From Amycolatopsis rifamycinica (GTDB lineage Bacteria; Actinomycetota; Actinomycetes; Mycobacteriales; Pseudonocardiaceae): DNA of 64,000 bases. The translations under genes and the position numbers were made by a program. Location of the stretch: contig NZ_JMQI01000079.1 in NCBI RefSeq assembly GCF_000695625.1, positions 124,001-188,000 of the forward strand. The letters run 5' to 3'. Every line of letters begins with the position of its first letter. Position 1 is the stretch's first letter. This document shows positions 37,291-46,019 of this stretch, one piece after another. Under the pieces are notes generated by a model, which was not told the DNA's origin, made no database searches, and was given only the letters and a program-made list of their open reading frames with translations.

Positions 37291-37917
37291 TCAGCGGCCG
37301 CCGTAGCGCTGCGCCATGCTCTCGGCGACCTCGACCCAGGCCTGGATCGGGTTGGGGGTCGACGACGCGCCCGGGGACGGCAGGTCGGCCCGCGCCTCGG
37401 CTTCCTCGTCCGGCACCGGCTTCTTCGGCTGCGGTTTCGCCTGCGCCTGAGCCTGCGCCTGCTGCCGGGGGGCCGGCTTCGCGGGCACCGGCACGTACAC
37501 GGTCTTCGGCGCGGGCGTGACGACGACCGGCGCCTGCGGGGCCGGCTGCGGCTCCGGCGCGGGGGCCGCGGCGACCGCCGGGCGCGCGTCGAGCTGGGCG
37601 ACGTCACGTTCCGGCGGGGCGAACAGGCCGCCGGTGAACAGCCCGCCACCCAGCCAGCCGGCCGCGACGAGCAGCACCGCGGCCCCGCCGCCGAGCCAGA
37701 TCCGGGCGCGGCGCCGGATCACCACCGACTTCGGGCGCAGGTCCTGGTCGCACACCGGCGGCCGGGTGTAGATCGGCGCCTCCGCCCGGGCCACCTCGTC
37801 GTCGGTGCGGCGGCGCCGGGGCAGGCTCGCCGCGACGATGCCGGTGCGATCCAGCAGTTCCACCGCGGCGCGGTCACGGGACGGACGGGTCGCACTGCGC
37901 GGTGCGGTGCGAAGCAT
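37291..37917 (-). CDS. Single-pass membrane protein with Pro/Ala/Gln-rich outer region
   Basis: 208 residues from ATG 37917, with GGAGG upstream. A basic cytoplasmic part (1-70) precedes one transmembrane helix (WLGGGAAVLLVAAGWLGGG) and a low-complexity Pro/Ala/Gln extracellular tail with QAQAQAQAK-like repeats, then a C-terminal helix. I do not recognise a family. Its end lies 1 bp from the response-regulator stop, so the two are convergent. Confidence 0.65.
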   Translation of the reverse strand: MLRTAPRSATRPSRDRAAVELLDRTGIVAASLPRRRRTDDEVARAEAPIYTRPPVCDQDLRPKSVVIRRRARIWLGGGAAVLLVAAGWLGGGLFTGGLFAPPERDVAQLDARPAVAAAPAPEPQPAPQAPVVVTPAPKTVYVPVPAKPAPRQQAQAQAQAKPQPKKPVPDEEAEARADLPSPGASSTPNPIQAWVEVAESMAQRYGGR

Positions 37918-38013
37918 CGGGGACCTCCGGGACGGGGCTGGGGGACCCCACGAATTCTGGACCATTTCGGACGGTGCTGTCCGAAACGCAACTCCATTGA
38001 GTGAAGGTCGGCT

Positions 38014-38826
38014 TTACGACTGCTTCAGCCCGAGCCGCGCGAGTGCGGCCAGCGGCCGCTGGTAAGCCGAGCCGAGCACGCGCGGAATGGCGTCGATGAC
38101 GTAGGCGTCGGGTCCGATGAGAATCCGCGCCGACTTCCGTTCGATCCCCCGCAGGATCGTCTGCGCCGCCTTCTCCGGGGTGGTGCGGGCGATCCGCTCG
38201 AAGCCCCGCGCGGCCTTCTCCTGGTCCTCGGCGGCGCTGCGGGAGTTGCGGACGATGTTGGTCTTGATGCCGCCGGGGTGCACGCAGCTCACCGCGACCG
38301 GGTGCCGGGCGATCAGCATTTCTTCGCGCAGTGCCTCGGTGAATCCGCGAACCGCGAACTTCGCCGCGTTGTAGGCGCTCTGCGTCGGCACGCCGACGAA
38401 GCCGAAGACGCTGGAGATGTTGACGACGTGCCCCTCGCCGGAGGCGATCAGGTGCGGCAGGAACGCCTTGGTGCCGTTCACGACGCCGCCGAGGTTGATG
38501 CCCATCAGCCAGTCGTAGTCCTCGAACGTCATTTCCTCGACGGTCGCGCCGAGCGCCACACCCGCGTTGTTCACGACGACGTTGACCGCGCCGAACTCGT
38601 CGGCGACTTCTTCGGCGTGCGCGAGGACGGCACTGCGGTCGGCGACGTCCAAGGTGTACGCGCGGGCGCCGTCCCCGGCGAGCTCGGCCGTCTCCTCGGC
38701 GTTCGCGGTGACGACGTCGGAAAGCGCGACCCTCGCCCCGCGCCGGGCGAACTCGCACGCGAGCGCGCGGCCGATGCCCGAGCCGGCTCCGGTGACCACC
38801 ACGACCTTGTCCGCGAACTGCTTCAT
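38014..38826 (-). CDS. Short-chain dehydrogenase/reductase
   Basis: 270-residue SDR. NAD(P)-binding GAGSGIG (13-19), NNAG in VVVNNAGVA, active-site Ser in VNISSVFG and Tyr/Lys in SAYNAAKFA. The Asp in SDVVTANAEET after strand 2 suggests NAD preference. Classical SDR; substrate unknown. No operon partner. Confidence 0.9.
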   Translation of the reverse strand: MKQFADKVVVVTGAGSGIGRALACEFARRGARVALSDVVTANAEETAELAGDGARAYTLDVADRSAVLAHAEEVADEFGAVNVVVNNAGVALGATVEEMTFEDYDWLMGINLGGVVNGTKAFLPHLIASGEGHVVNISSVFGFVGVPTQSAYNAAKFAVRGFTEALREEMLIARHPVAVSCVHPGGIKTNIVRNSRSAAEDQEKAARGFERIARTTPEKAAQTILRGIERKSARILIGPDAYVIDAIPRVLGSAYQRPLAALARLGLKQS

Positions 38827-38957
38827 CGGCCCTCCGACACCTGTGGTTACTCCCGAGTAGGCGATGTTAGCGGCTGTGAGCTTGCTGTGGGTGCGCTGAT
38901 CGTGCCGGTGCGTCGCCCTAAGGTGGTCTCGTCGGGAGCACCCAGGCGAGGGAGGCG

Positions 38958-39755
38958 ATGATCGTGCGGCGGCCGGCCGTCCTGCTCACCCTCGCCGCGA
39001 TCGTGCTGCTCGCCGTGGCCTTCGTCGTGGTCGTCGCGGCCCGGCCGGCGCAGCTCGCGGACGCGACCACGCCGGAAACCACCCCGGCCGAGGCGGCACC
39101 GGCCGCCCTGCCAGCGGTGTCGAGCCCCGCGGTCGGCCCGCTGTTCGCCGAAGGGGGCCACTTCTGCACGGCCAGCGTCGTGCACAGCGAGCGAGGCGAC
39201 GTGCTGCTGACCGCGGCCCACTGCATCCACAACGGCGAAGGCGGCGGCTACCTCACCGGCCTCACCTTCGCGCCCGGCTACCACGACGGGATCGCGCCCT
39301 TCGGCTACTGGACGGTCTCGGACGAGCTCGTCGCGCCGGGCTGGAGCGACTCGTCGGACCCGGACCTCGACGTCGGCTTCGCCACCGCGCACCAGGCGGG
39401 CACCACGAAGTCCCTGGAGAGCCTGGTCGGCGCGAACCTGCTGGCCACCGGCACCGCGTTCGAGCAGCCCATCACGCTCACCGGTTACCCCGACGACTCC
39501 GAGACGCCCGCGGTCTGCCGGAACACCACCAGCAAGCAGGACACCTACCAGCTGCGGGTCGACTGCGCGGGCTTCCCGACCGGCACCAGCGGCGGCCCGT
39601 GGGTCACCGGGCAGAACCCGGAAACCCGGCTCGGCACGGTCATCGGGGTCATCGGCGGCTTCGAGTTCGGCGGCGACGACGCCGACACGTCGTACTCGAG
39701 CTACTTCGACACCGACGTCCTGGCGCTCTACCGGCAGACGACCGCCCGCACCTGA
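38958..39755 (+). CDS. Membrane-anchored trypsin-like serine protease
   Basis: 265 residues. N-terminal hydrophobic helix (about 8-28) works as signal anchor, then an Ala/Pro/Thr spacer and a V8/chymotrypsin-like domain: His in LTAAHC, Asp in PDLDVGFA, Ser in GTSGGPW. The Cys in HFCTASVV forms the typical loop disulphide. Unlike the streptogrisin-type protease at 26824, it has no pro-region. Confidence 0.85.
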   Translation: MIVRRPAVLLTLAAIVLLAVAFVVVVAARPAQLADATTPETTPAEAAPAALPAVSSPAVGPLFAEGGHFCTASVVHSERGDVLLTAAHCIHNGEGGGYLTGLTFAPGYHDGIAPFGYWTVSDELVAPGWSDSSDPDLDVGFATAHQAGTTKSLESLVGANLLATGTAFEQPITLTGYPDDSETPAVCRNTTSKQDTYQLRVDCAGFPTGTSGGPWVTGQNPETRLGTVIGVIGGFEFGGDDADTSYSSYFDTDVLALYRQTTART

Positions 39756-39773
39756 CGCGGCATGATGCGGGGC

Positions 39774-39998
39774 ATGAGCGAGCCCGTCGACGTACCCATC
39801 ACCGGAGAGCCGATCCGCCTCGGCCAGTTCCTCAAGCTGGCCGGCCTCGCCGAGGACGGCTCCCACGCCAAGGACCTGATCGACGCGGAAGAGGTCACGG
39901 TCAACGGCGAGGTCGAGACCCGCCGCGGCCGCCAGCTGACCGACGGCGACGTCGTGGCGGTGGGCCCCGACCGCGGCAAGGTCGTCCTCGTCCGCTAA
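39774..39998 (+). CDS. Small S4-domain RNA-binding protein
   Basis: 74 residues consisting almost wholly of an S4 RNA-binding fold (IRLGQFLKLAGLAEDGSHAKDLIDAEEVTVNGEVETRRGRQL, shown in parts: LGQFLKLAG, SHAKDLID, VTVNGEVETRRG). Of the YbcJ/YaaA type. ATG 39774 chosen over 39762. It is 18 bp after the protease gene. Confidence 0.85.
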   Translation: MSEPVDVPITGEPIRLGQFLKLAGLAEDGSHAKDLIDAEEVTVNGEVETRRGRQLTDGDVVAVGPDRGKVVLVR

Positions 39999-40972
39999 CC
40001 CGCGCTGCTCAGCGGCGGCAGGCCGAGCGACCGGGCGAGGGTGTCCAGCTCCCGGCGCACCGGCCCGGCCAGTGGCACGCCCAGTGCCCGGCACTGCTCG
40101 AGGTGCTGGGCCTCCCGCCAGCCCGGGTAGCGGATCGGCGCGCCGCCTTCCCAGCCGAGCATGCTGCCGAACAACGCGCTCGCCGCGCGGTAGAAGCCGT
40201 CGGCGCTGCGCAGCGTCGTCGGCGCGATGGCCAGCACCAGCAGCCCGGTGTCGTGCTCGTGGTCGGCGACGCCGGAGAGCACCCCGGCGAGGACCTCGAC
40301 CAGCAGCGTCAGCCCGGCCGCTTCCGGGCCGGGGCGGTCCAGGTCGAAGACGAACTCGGGGTACGCACCGCCGGGCGCCGCCATGCCCAGCGGGTTCACC
40401 GGCTGGCCGGGCTCCCCGCCGGCGGCCAGCACCAGGCCGATCATGGCGTGCGGGAGGGCCCGCGCGGCGTGGTGCCCGGCGCGGCCGAACGGCCCGATCC
40501 CGCGCAGCGAGACGAGCCCGACGCCGAAGCGGCCGGCCCGCACCACCGCCCGGTCCATGGCGTCCCCGACGGCCCAGAGCCCGAGCGCACGCCGGTAGTC
40601 GATCAGCGCGGCGGCCCCGCGGTCGGCGATCATCAGCGGCTCGGCGTGCGGCACGACGAGCCCGTTCTTCAGCAGCGGCAGGTGCACCCGGGTCAGCTCG
40701 GCGACCCCGGTTTCCGGCGAGCCGGTGAGATCGCCGTGGCAGAGTGCTTCGGCGGCGATGCGGGCGCGCGGTTCGGGGACGCCGTGCGCGGCGAAGACGT
40801 GGGCGACGAGGGTGACCAGTTCGTCGGCCCGCACGCGGGGCCAGGCCTGTTCCGGGATCGGGGTTTCCGGGGGTTCTTCTTCGAGGATGCCGGGTTCGGG
40901 GCGGGCGGAGCGGAACGGGCGTGGTCTGAGGGGCACTTCCCCGACCTTGCCCAGCCCCGGTTCCGCCGTCAA
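39995..40972 (-). CDS. Ldh2/malate dehydrogenase-like oxidoreductase
   Basis: 325 residues of the Ldh_2 (malate/L-lactate/ureidoglycolate dehydrogenase) superfamily: VTLVAHVFAAHGVPEPRARIAAEALCHGDLTG, IGPFGRAGHHAARALPHAMIG with the catalytic His and the C-terminal LGMAAPGG. The family reduces 2-oxo acids with NAD(P)H without a Rossmann fold. The first 40 residues are not conserved and the real start may be later. It overlaps the S4 gene by four bases. Confidence 0.72.
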   Translation of the reverse strand: MTAEPGLGKVGEVPLRPRPFRSARPEPGILEEEPPETPIPEQAWPRVRADELVTLVAHVFAAHGVPEPRARIAAEALCHGDLTGSPETGVAELTRVHLPLLKNGLVVPHAEPLMIADRGAAALIDYRRALGLWAVGDAMDRAVVRAGRFGVGLVSLRGIGPFGRAGHHAARALPHAMIGLVLAAGGEPGQPVNPLGMAAPGGAYPEFVFDLDRPGPEAAGLTLLVEVLAGVLSGVADHEHDTGLLVLAIAPTTLRSADGFYRAASALFGSMLGWEGGAPIRYPGWREAQHLEQCRALGVPLAGPVRRELDTLARSLGLPPLSSAG

Positions 40973-41027
40973 CGACGGCTACCCGACCGTGTGATCGAAC
41001 GGTCCGGAGCGACGTACCCTGGGCGGC

Positions 41028-41309
41028 ATGTGCCGAAACATCACCACCCTGCGAGGGCTCGAGCCGGCCGCGACGGGCGAGGAGATCGAGGCCGCGGCCC
41101 GCCAGTACGTCCGCAAGGTCACCGGCGTCCAGTCGCTGTCGGACGCCACCCGCGAGCCCTTCGAGGCGGCGGTCGCCGAAATCACCGCAATCACCGCCCG
41201 GCTGCTGGAGCAGCTGCCCGAGCGCCGCCAGCCGCCGGCGACCGTGCCGCCGCTGCGCCGTCCCGAGGTGCGGGCGCGGATCGCCGCGAAGGCGTTGCGG
41301 CAGCCCTGA
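41028..41309 (+). CDS. DUF2277 protein
   Basis: 93 residues, starting with the signature MCRNITTLRG of the DUF2277 family, small actinobacterial/bacterial proteins of unknown function. The rest is helical and Arg-rich at the C terminus. Confidence 0.85.
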   Translation: MCRNITTLRGLEPAATGEEIEAAARQYVRKVTGVQSLSDATREPFEAAVAEITAITARLLEQLPERRQPPATVPPLRRPEVRARIAAKALRQP

Positions 41310-41383
41310 GCCGGCGCACGGGCCGGGCGTGGCTTCGACCTCGGCGGCCGGAAACCGTCGGACCCCGTCGCTAGGCTGCGCGC

Positions 41384-42223
41384 ATGGGCGGACAGGCATT
41401 GGTTCTGGGTGGCGGCGGGGTCGCCGGGGTCGCGTGGACAACGGGGTTGCTGGTGGGCTTGGCCGGACACGGCCAGGACCTGACGGGCGCGGACCTGCTG
41501 GTCGGGACGTCGGCGGGGTCCGTGGTGGCCGCGCAGGTGACGAGCGGCCTTTCGCTGGACGAGCTGTACGCGCGCCAGGCCGACCCGGCGCGCCAGGCAC
41601 CGGAGATCCCGGCCGAGATCGACTTCGAGAAGTTCGCCGCCGACTTCGGCGGCGCGGTCACCGGCGCGACCGACCCGGCCGCGGTGCGGCGGGCCGTCGG
41701 GAAGCTGGCGCTGGCGGCCGAAACCAAGCCCGAGGCGGACCGTCGCGCGGTGATCGCCGCCCGGCTGCCGGTGCACGAGTGGCCGGCGCAGCGCCTGGTG
41801 GTCGTGGCGGTCGACGCGGAAACCGGCGATCCACGGCGGTTCGACCGCGAGTCCGGTGTCTCCCTGGTCGACGCGGTGGCGGCGAGCTGCGCGGTCCCCG
41901 GCGTCTGGCCACCGGTGACCATCGAGGGCCGCCGGTACGTCGACGGCGGCGTCCGCTCGGCCGAGAACGCCGACTACGCCACGGGCTTCCAGCGCGTGAC
42001 GGTCGTTGCGCCGCTGGGCGTCGACTCGCCGCTGCCGATGGAGAAGCCGTTGCCGGCGGTGCTGGACGACCTGCGCGCGGCGGGCGCGGAGGTCACGCTG
42101 ATCACGCCGGACGAGGCGTCACGGGCGGCCATCGGCGAGAACCCGCTCGACCCGGCCACGCGCACACCGGCCGCGGAAGCGGGCCGCGCGCAAGGCGCGG
42201 CGCTCACGCTGACCTGGTCTTGA
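41384..42223 (+). CDS. Patatin-like phospholipase
   Basis: 279 residues. Glycine-rich oxyanion loop GGGGVAGVAW, nucleophile elbow GTSAGS (Ser in residues about 43-47) and the catalytic Asp in YVDGGVRS, giving the Ser-Asp dyad of patatin-like acyl hydrolases. The Val-Ala in place of Ile-Arg in the family's GGxRG loop is a modest change. Cytoplasmic lipase or acylhydrolase. The palindrome-free region after it leads into tRNA-Ser. Confidence 0.85.
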   Translation: MGGQALVLGGGGVAGVAWTTGLLVGLAGHGQDLTGADLLVGTSAGSVVAAQVTSGLSLDELYARQADPARQAPEIPAEIDFEKFAADFGGAVTGATDPAAVRRAVGKLALAAETKPEADRRAVIAARLPVHEWPAQRLVVVAVDAETGDPRRFDRESGVSLVDAVAASCAVPGVWPPVTIEGRRYVDGGVRSAENADYATGFQRVTVVAPLGVDSPLPMEKPLPAVLDDLRAAGAEVTLITPDEASRAAIGENPLDPATRTPAAEAGRAQGAALTLTWS

Positions 42224-42332
42224 GCGGGGGAACCGGCGGCGAGCCCGGTCAGCGGCCCCGCCGCCGGGACGGCGAGGATCCAGGTGCCGCGGCCCGGGTT
42301 GCCTCGAGCCGTCGGCTACGCTCGTGGAGCGA

Positions 42333-42419
42333 GGTAGCGTGTCCGAGCGGCCGAAGGAACATGTCTTGAAAACATGCGAGGGGGCAACCTCTCCGTGGGT
42401 TCGAATCCCACCGCTACCG
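42333..42419 (+). tRNA. tRNA-Ser (TGA)
   Basis: 87 nt with acceptor GGTAGCG/CGCTACC, long variable arm, T-loop GGTTCGAATCC and anticodon TGA in CTTGAAA. CCA not encoded. A hairpin follows. Confidence 0.95.
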
Positions 42420-42425
42420 CACTGA

Positions 42426-42454
42426 GAGCCCGGGCGCCCCGCGCGCCCGGGCTC
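42426..42454. terminator. Hairpin terminator for tRNA-Ser / MarR gene
   Basis: 12-bp perfect stem (42426-42437 with 42443-42454) followed by CAGCTTT. The right arm overlaps the MarR stop codon region. Confidence 0.75.
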
Positions 42455-42926
42455 AGCTTTCGCCCTCCAGCAGGTGGGCCTGCACGCGCTCGAACGCCGC
42501 GGCGATCGTCGTCTGCTCCTCGGGTGTCAGCAGGTCGATGAGGTGCTCGCGGACACCTTCCACGTGCGTCGGCGCGGCCTTCTCCAGCAGCGCCAGGCCC
42601 TCGTCGGTCAGTTCCGTGATGACGCCGCGCTTGTCCTCCGGATCACGCGCCCGCCGGACCAGGCCCGCCTCCTCCAGCTTGGCCACCTGGTGCGAAAGCC
42701 GGCTCTTCGTCGAGCCCATCCGGAACGCCAGCTCCGACATCCGCATCCGGCGGTCGGCCTGCAGCTGCAGGCAGACGAGCACTTCGTAGTCGATCAGCGA
42801 GACGTCGTGGCTCTCGGTCAGCTCGCGGTGGAGCCGCTGCCGCAGCAGGAGGGTCGACACGACGTAGGAGCGCCACGCCGCCATCTCGGCTGCGTTCAAC
42901 CACCGCACAGGACGCTCCTCGGTCAT
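42453..42926 (-). CDS. MarR-family regulator
   Basis: 157 residues with a winged helix-turn-helix: QLQADRRMRMSELAFRMGSTKSRLSHQVAKLEEAGLVRRARDPEDKRGVITELTDEG (in parts: MSELAFRMG, SRLSHQVAKLE, DKRGV with the wing Asp-x-Arg). MarR proteins bind small aromatic or oxidising ligands. No divergent target is adjacent; the 485-bp region upstream is non-coding. Confidence 0.9.
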   Translation of the reverse strand: MTEERPVRWLNAAEMAAWRSYVVSTLLLRQRLHRELTESHDVSLIDYEVLVCLQLQADRRMRMSELAFRMGSTKSRLSHQVAKLEEAGLVRRARDPEDKRGVITELTDEGLALLEKAAPTHVEGVREHLIDLLTPEEQTTIAAAFERVQAHLLEGES

Positions 42927-43411
42927 AAGGCAGCGTAGAACGTTGATCAGGGGACCGCGCGGTCCGAGTCCGATCCGTCGACCGGTGAAAACCGCGTCGC
43001 AACATCGCCCGAAGGTGGGGTTACGAAAAGGTTGAGACTCGGCCGGGAAAGGCGCATTCTGCTTGTCGGTGGACGGTCGGTCAGGGTAGACGGCGCGGCT
43101 CTCCGCCAGGAGAGGTCAGGTGGTTGTGTGGCGGGTGATTCTCGCGGTTGACCGCCAGCTGCGTCCCCGCGACCGGAACGGGCAAGGACCGGGTCGGCCG
43201 CGACTGTGAACAGCCAAGAGCGGGCTTCCATGCGCATCACGCATACGGCGTCGGTCCGGCCTGGCTCCGGTCGCGGTCTCGGAAGCCGTGACGACAGTGC
43301 CTGAACGCCGGCCCCGGAAGCGGCCAACCGCTCGACCAAGACATACCTCGGTACCAGCCTGGGTGCGCCTGTCAGCGCGACGGACGCACCCAGGCTCGTT
43401 ACGATTTACCG
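42927..43411. other. 485-bp non-coding region with a hairpin next to a possible leaderless promoter
   Basis: Between the divergent MarR and metallopeptidase genes. It contains a 12-bp perfect hairpin (43356-43367 with 43385-43396), and a TACGAT -10-like element at 43400-43405 only 7 bases before the peptidase GTG. I could not match it to a known RNA family; an unannotated RNA or a long 5' leader is possible. The 130-residue open frame on the minus strand looks like a shadow. Confidence 0.45.
43356..43396. terminator. Hairpin upstream of metallopeptidase
   Basis: 12-bp perfect stem with 17-base loop, ending 15 bp before the GTG. It could terminate transcription entering from upstream, insulating the possibly leaderless peptidase gene. 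Confidence 0.4.
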
Positions 43412-44341
43412 GTGAGATTCGACGACAACGCCGGCTTGGACGCTTCCGAAGTCCAGGACCTGCGCGGAAGCGGTGGAGGCGGCGGCGGGATCGGCGGCCG
43501 CGTGGCGCTCGGCGGCGGCGGGCTCGGTGTCGTCGGACTGATCATCTACTTCGTGTTGTCCCAGCTCGGCGGGGTCAGCGTCCCGAGCGGCAGCGGCCTG
43601 GGCGGCGGGCTCGGCGGCGTGGGGTCCGGCCAGGCGGTCGACAACTCGAAGTTGTCCAGCGAGTGCAAGACCGGCGCGGACGCCAACAAGAACCACGACT
43701 GCGCCATCGTCGCGGTCGTCAACTCCGTCCAGGACTACTGGACGCAGCAGTTCGCGCGGTCCGGCTCGACCTACCGGAAGGCGCCGACCAACTTCTTCAA
43801 CGGCGGCGTGCGCACCGGCTGCGGCAGCGCGACCTCCGACACCGGCCCGTTCTACTGCCCGGCCGACTCCGAGGTCTACATCGACCTCTCCTTCTTCGAG
43901 GAGCTGAAGACCCGCTTCGGCGCCCAAGGCGGGCTCTTCACCGAGGCGTACGTGCTCGCCCACGAGTACGGCCACCACGTCCAGAACCTGCTCGGCACGT
44001 CCCGCAAGGGCACCGGCACCGGCCCGACGTCCGGTTCGGTGCGCCTGGAACTGCAGGCCGACTGCTACGCGGGTGTCTGGGCCAACCACGCCTCGACGAC
44101 ACCGACCGAGAGCGGCAAGCCGCTGATCACCGACGTCACCCAGGACGACATCAACTCCGCGCTGGACACCGCGTCCCGCATCGGCGACGACTACATCCAG
44201 GAGAACCTCGGCGGCGGCCAGGTCGACCGCTCGAAGTTCACCCACGGCACGTCGGCGCAGCGCAAGAAGTGGTTCACCACCGGTTTCCAGACCGGCGAGC
44301 CCGCCCGCTGCGACACCTTCGGCACGAACAACCTGGGCTGA
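43412..44341 (+). CDS. Neutral zinc metallopeptidase (YpfJ family)
   Basis: 309 residues. Gly-rich N terminus, one hydrophobic segment (about 45-52), then a YpfJ/KPN_02809-like peptidase domain. The zinc motif HEYGHH (LAHEYGHHVQN) and the downstream glutamate in RLELQADCYAGVWA, typical of gluzincin-like peptidases, are present, with six Cys. It is probably membrane-anchored and faces outward. GTG start; no strong ribosome site, see the leaderless promoter note. Confidence 0.87.
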   Translation: MRFDDNAGLDASEVQDLRGSGGGGGGIGGRVALGGGGLGVVGLIIYFVLSQLGGVSVPSGSGLGGGLGGVGSGQAVDNSKLSSECKTGADANKNHDCAIVAVVNSVQDYWTQQFARSGSTYRKAPTNFFNGGVRTGCGSATSDTGPFYCPADSEVYIDLSFFEELKTRFGAQGGLFTEAYVLAHEYGHHVQNLLGTSRKGTGTGPTSGSVRLELQADCYAGVWANHASTTPTESGKPLITDVTQDDINSALDTASRIGDDYIQENLGGGQVDRSKFTHGTSAQRKKWFTTGFQTGEPARCDTFGTNNLG

Positions 44342-44356
44342 GCCCCAAGCGCACGA

Positions 44357-44388
44357 CGAAGGGGCCGTCCCGCGGGACGGCCCCTTCG
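44357..44388. terminator. Strong bidirectional hairpin terminator
   Basis: Perfect 32-bp palindrome between the metallopeptidase and M28 peptidase genes. Confidence 0.85.
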
Positions 44389-44396
44389 ATCTGTGC

Positions 44397-45938
44397 TCAG
44401 GAAGCGAGCGCGTGCGGGTCACCGGACACGGCGTGCGCCGTGAACGACCGCTGTGCGGAACGCTTCTGCGCGGTCAGCGACTTCGCCGCGGCCTGGCCGG
44501 GCTTCACGCCGTTGACGCTCTCGGTGCTCGTCGCGTAGACGCCGAGGGCCCAGGCGACGCCGTCGGAGTTGCGCTCCAGCGCGACCCGGTCGATGTTGCC
44601 GAGGTTGTCGCACGCCTGGTGGTAGCACGGGTCGAACGCGATGCCCGCCGTGCCGCCCCACTTCGCCGCCTGCGCCGGGGTCTTCAGCACCTCGGCGCCG
44701 GTGTCGAGCCCGCCCGCCGGGATGCCGACGGCGATGAACTCGCCGTAGTCCGAACGGCCGGTGAAGTCGGTGCCCTCGACCGACACGCCCTTCGCGGTCT
44801 GCATGAAGTCGACGAAGGTCTTCTCGATCTGCGCCGAGCCGTACGGGCCCGCGCCCGCGCCGACGCCGTCGGAGTTGTCGCCGTCGTAGGCGAAGTAGCC
44901 GGCGTTCGGCGAGCCGATCATGTCGAAGTTCAGGTACAGCGCGATGTCCAGCTGCTGCTCGAAGCTCAGCTGGTCGACGTAGTAGGTGGAGCCGATCAGG
45001 CCGAACTCCTCCGCGCTCCAGAAGCCGAAGCGGACGGCGTTGTTGGCCTTCGGGCTGCTCCCCAGCTGCAGCGCCGTCTCGAGCAGGGCCGCCGAGCCGG
45101 TGCCGTTGTCGTTGATGCCCGGGCCCGCCGGGACGCTGTCGAGGTGCGCCCCCAGCATCACGACGTTGTCCTTGCGCCCGGTCTTGGTCTCGGCGATGAC
45201 GTTGTAGCTGGTCCGCGCCTCCTGGAAGGTGCGCAGCTCCAGCGTCACGTTCTGCCCGCCGAGCGCGGCCAGCTGCGCCCCCGCGGCCGCCGTCACGCCC
45301 CCGGTCGGGATCTTCGCGTTCTCCGGGCCGCCCAGCGTCCCGTTCACCGGACCGTCGGTGTTGTTGTAGACGATCGCGCCGATCGCGCCCGCCGCGGCGG
45401 CCGTCTGCTGCTTCTGCGCGAACGAGCAGCCCCCGCGCTTGATCAGCGCGATCTTGCCCGCGACGTCCGCGGTGTAGTCGGTGGCCTCGCAGCCGCTGGT
45501 GTCGTCGACGGCGACCACGGCGAGCGGCGCGGTGATGCCGCCGACCGGCGTCGACGTCGTGTACTCCATGGCGATGATCGGGACGTCGGCGCCGCCCGCG
45601 GTCAGTTTCTCGGCCAGCGTTTCCGAGTAGGTGAAGGGGAACTGCTGGCGGGTCACCTGGAAACCGGCCGCTTCGAGCTTCGTCGCGATGTACTCGGCGG
45701 ACTTCGCGTGGCCCTCGGTGCTCGCCGCCCGCGTGCCGTCATTGGTGTCGGCGATGCGCTGGAGGGCGATCAGGTGCCGGTTGACGCCGTTGACGTCGAC
45801 CTTCTTGACGAGCTGCTTCGCCAGGGCGGGACCGTCGGGGACCGTGTTCGCGGCGGCGGCCGGGGTCAAGCCGAGCACCAGCGTCGCGCCGGCGGCGATG
45901 GCCACCGGCGGGAGGAGTTTCGATCGGAAGAGTGACAT
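44397..45938 (-). CDS. Secreted M28 aminopeptidase with PA domain
   Basis: 513 residues, signal peptide about 1-29. An inserted PA (protease-associated) domain lies at about 120-240 (AGKIALIKRGGCSFAQK), followed by the M28 zinc core: His/Asp in GAHLDSV, bridging Asp in GINDNGTGS, catalytic Glu in SAEEFGL, Asp in LNFDMIGS, and His in CYHQACDNL. The order matches Streptomyces aminopeptidase S, an extracellular leucine aminopeptidase. The C-terminal 80 residues (after LGVYAT) lack a recognised domain; they may be a processed tail. Confidence 0.92.
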   Translation of the reverse strand: MSLFRSKLLPPVAIAAGATLVLGLTPAAAANTVPDGPALAKQLVKKVDVNGVNRHLIALQRIADTNDGTRAASTEGHAKSAEYIATKLEAAGFQVTRQQFPFTYSETLAEKLTAGGADVPIIAMEYTTSTPVGGITAPLAVVAVDDTSGCEATDYTADVAGKIALIKRGGCSFAQKQQTAAAAGAIGAIVYNNTDGPVNGTLGGPENAKIPTGGVTAAAGAQLAALGGQNVTLELRTFQEARTSYNVIAETKTGRKDNVVMLGAHLDSVPAGPGINDNGTGSAALLETALQLGSSPKANNAVRFGFWSAEEFGLIGSTYYVDQLSFEQQLDIALYLNFDMIGSPNAGYFAYDGDNSDGVGAGAGPYGSAQIEKTFVDFMQTAKGVSVEGTDFTGRSDYGEFIAVGIPAGGLDTGAEVLKTPAQAAKWGGTAGIAFDPCYHQACDNLGNIDRVALERNSDGVAWALGVYATSTESVNGVKPGQAAAKSLTAQKRSAQRSFTAHAVSGDPHALAS

Positions 45939-46019
45939 GGTTGCTCACCTTTGTTCGCTATGCGAAGTCCGTCAATGCGCCTTTCGGCGGGACCTTTGGC
46001 CGCGGTATACAGTCGACAC

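Noticed and set aside
42947..43339. 130-residue open frame on the minus strand upstream of the metallopeptidase
   Set aside because: Low-complexity, no recognisable fold, and typical of antisense frames in GC-rich sequence.
42927..43411. c-di-AMP (ydaO) or cobalamin riboswitch
   Set aside because: Some short similarities, but the conserved core and closing helices could not be placed. A covariance search with Rfam models would decide.
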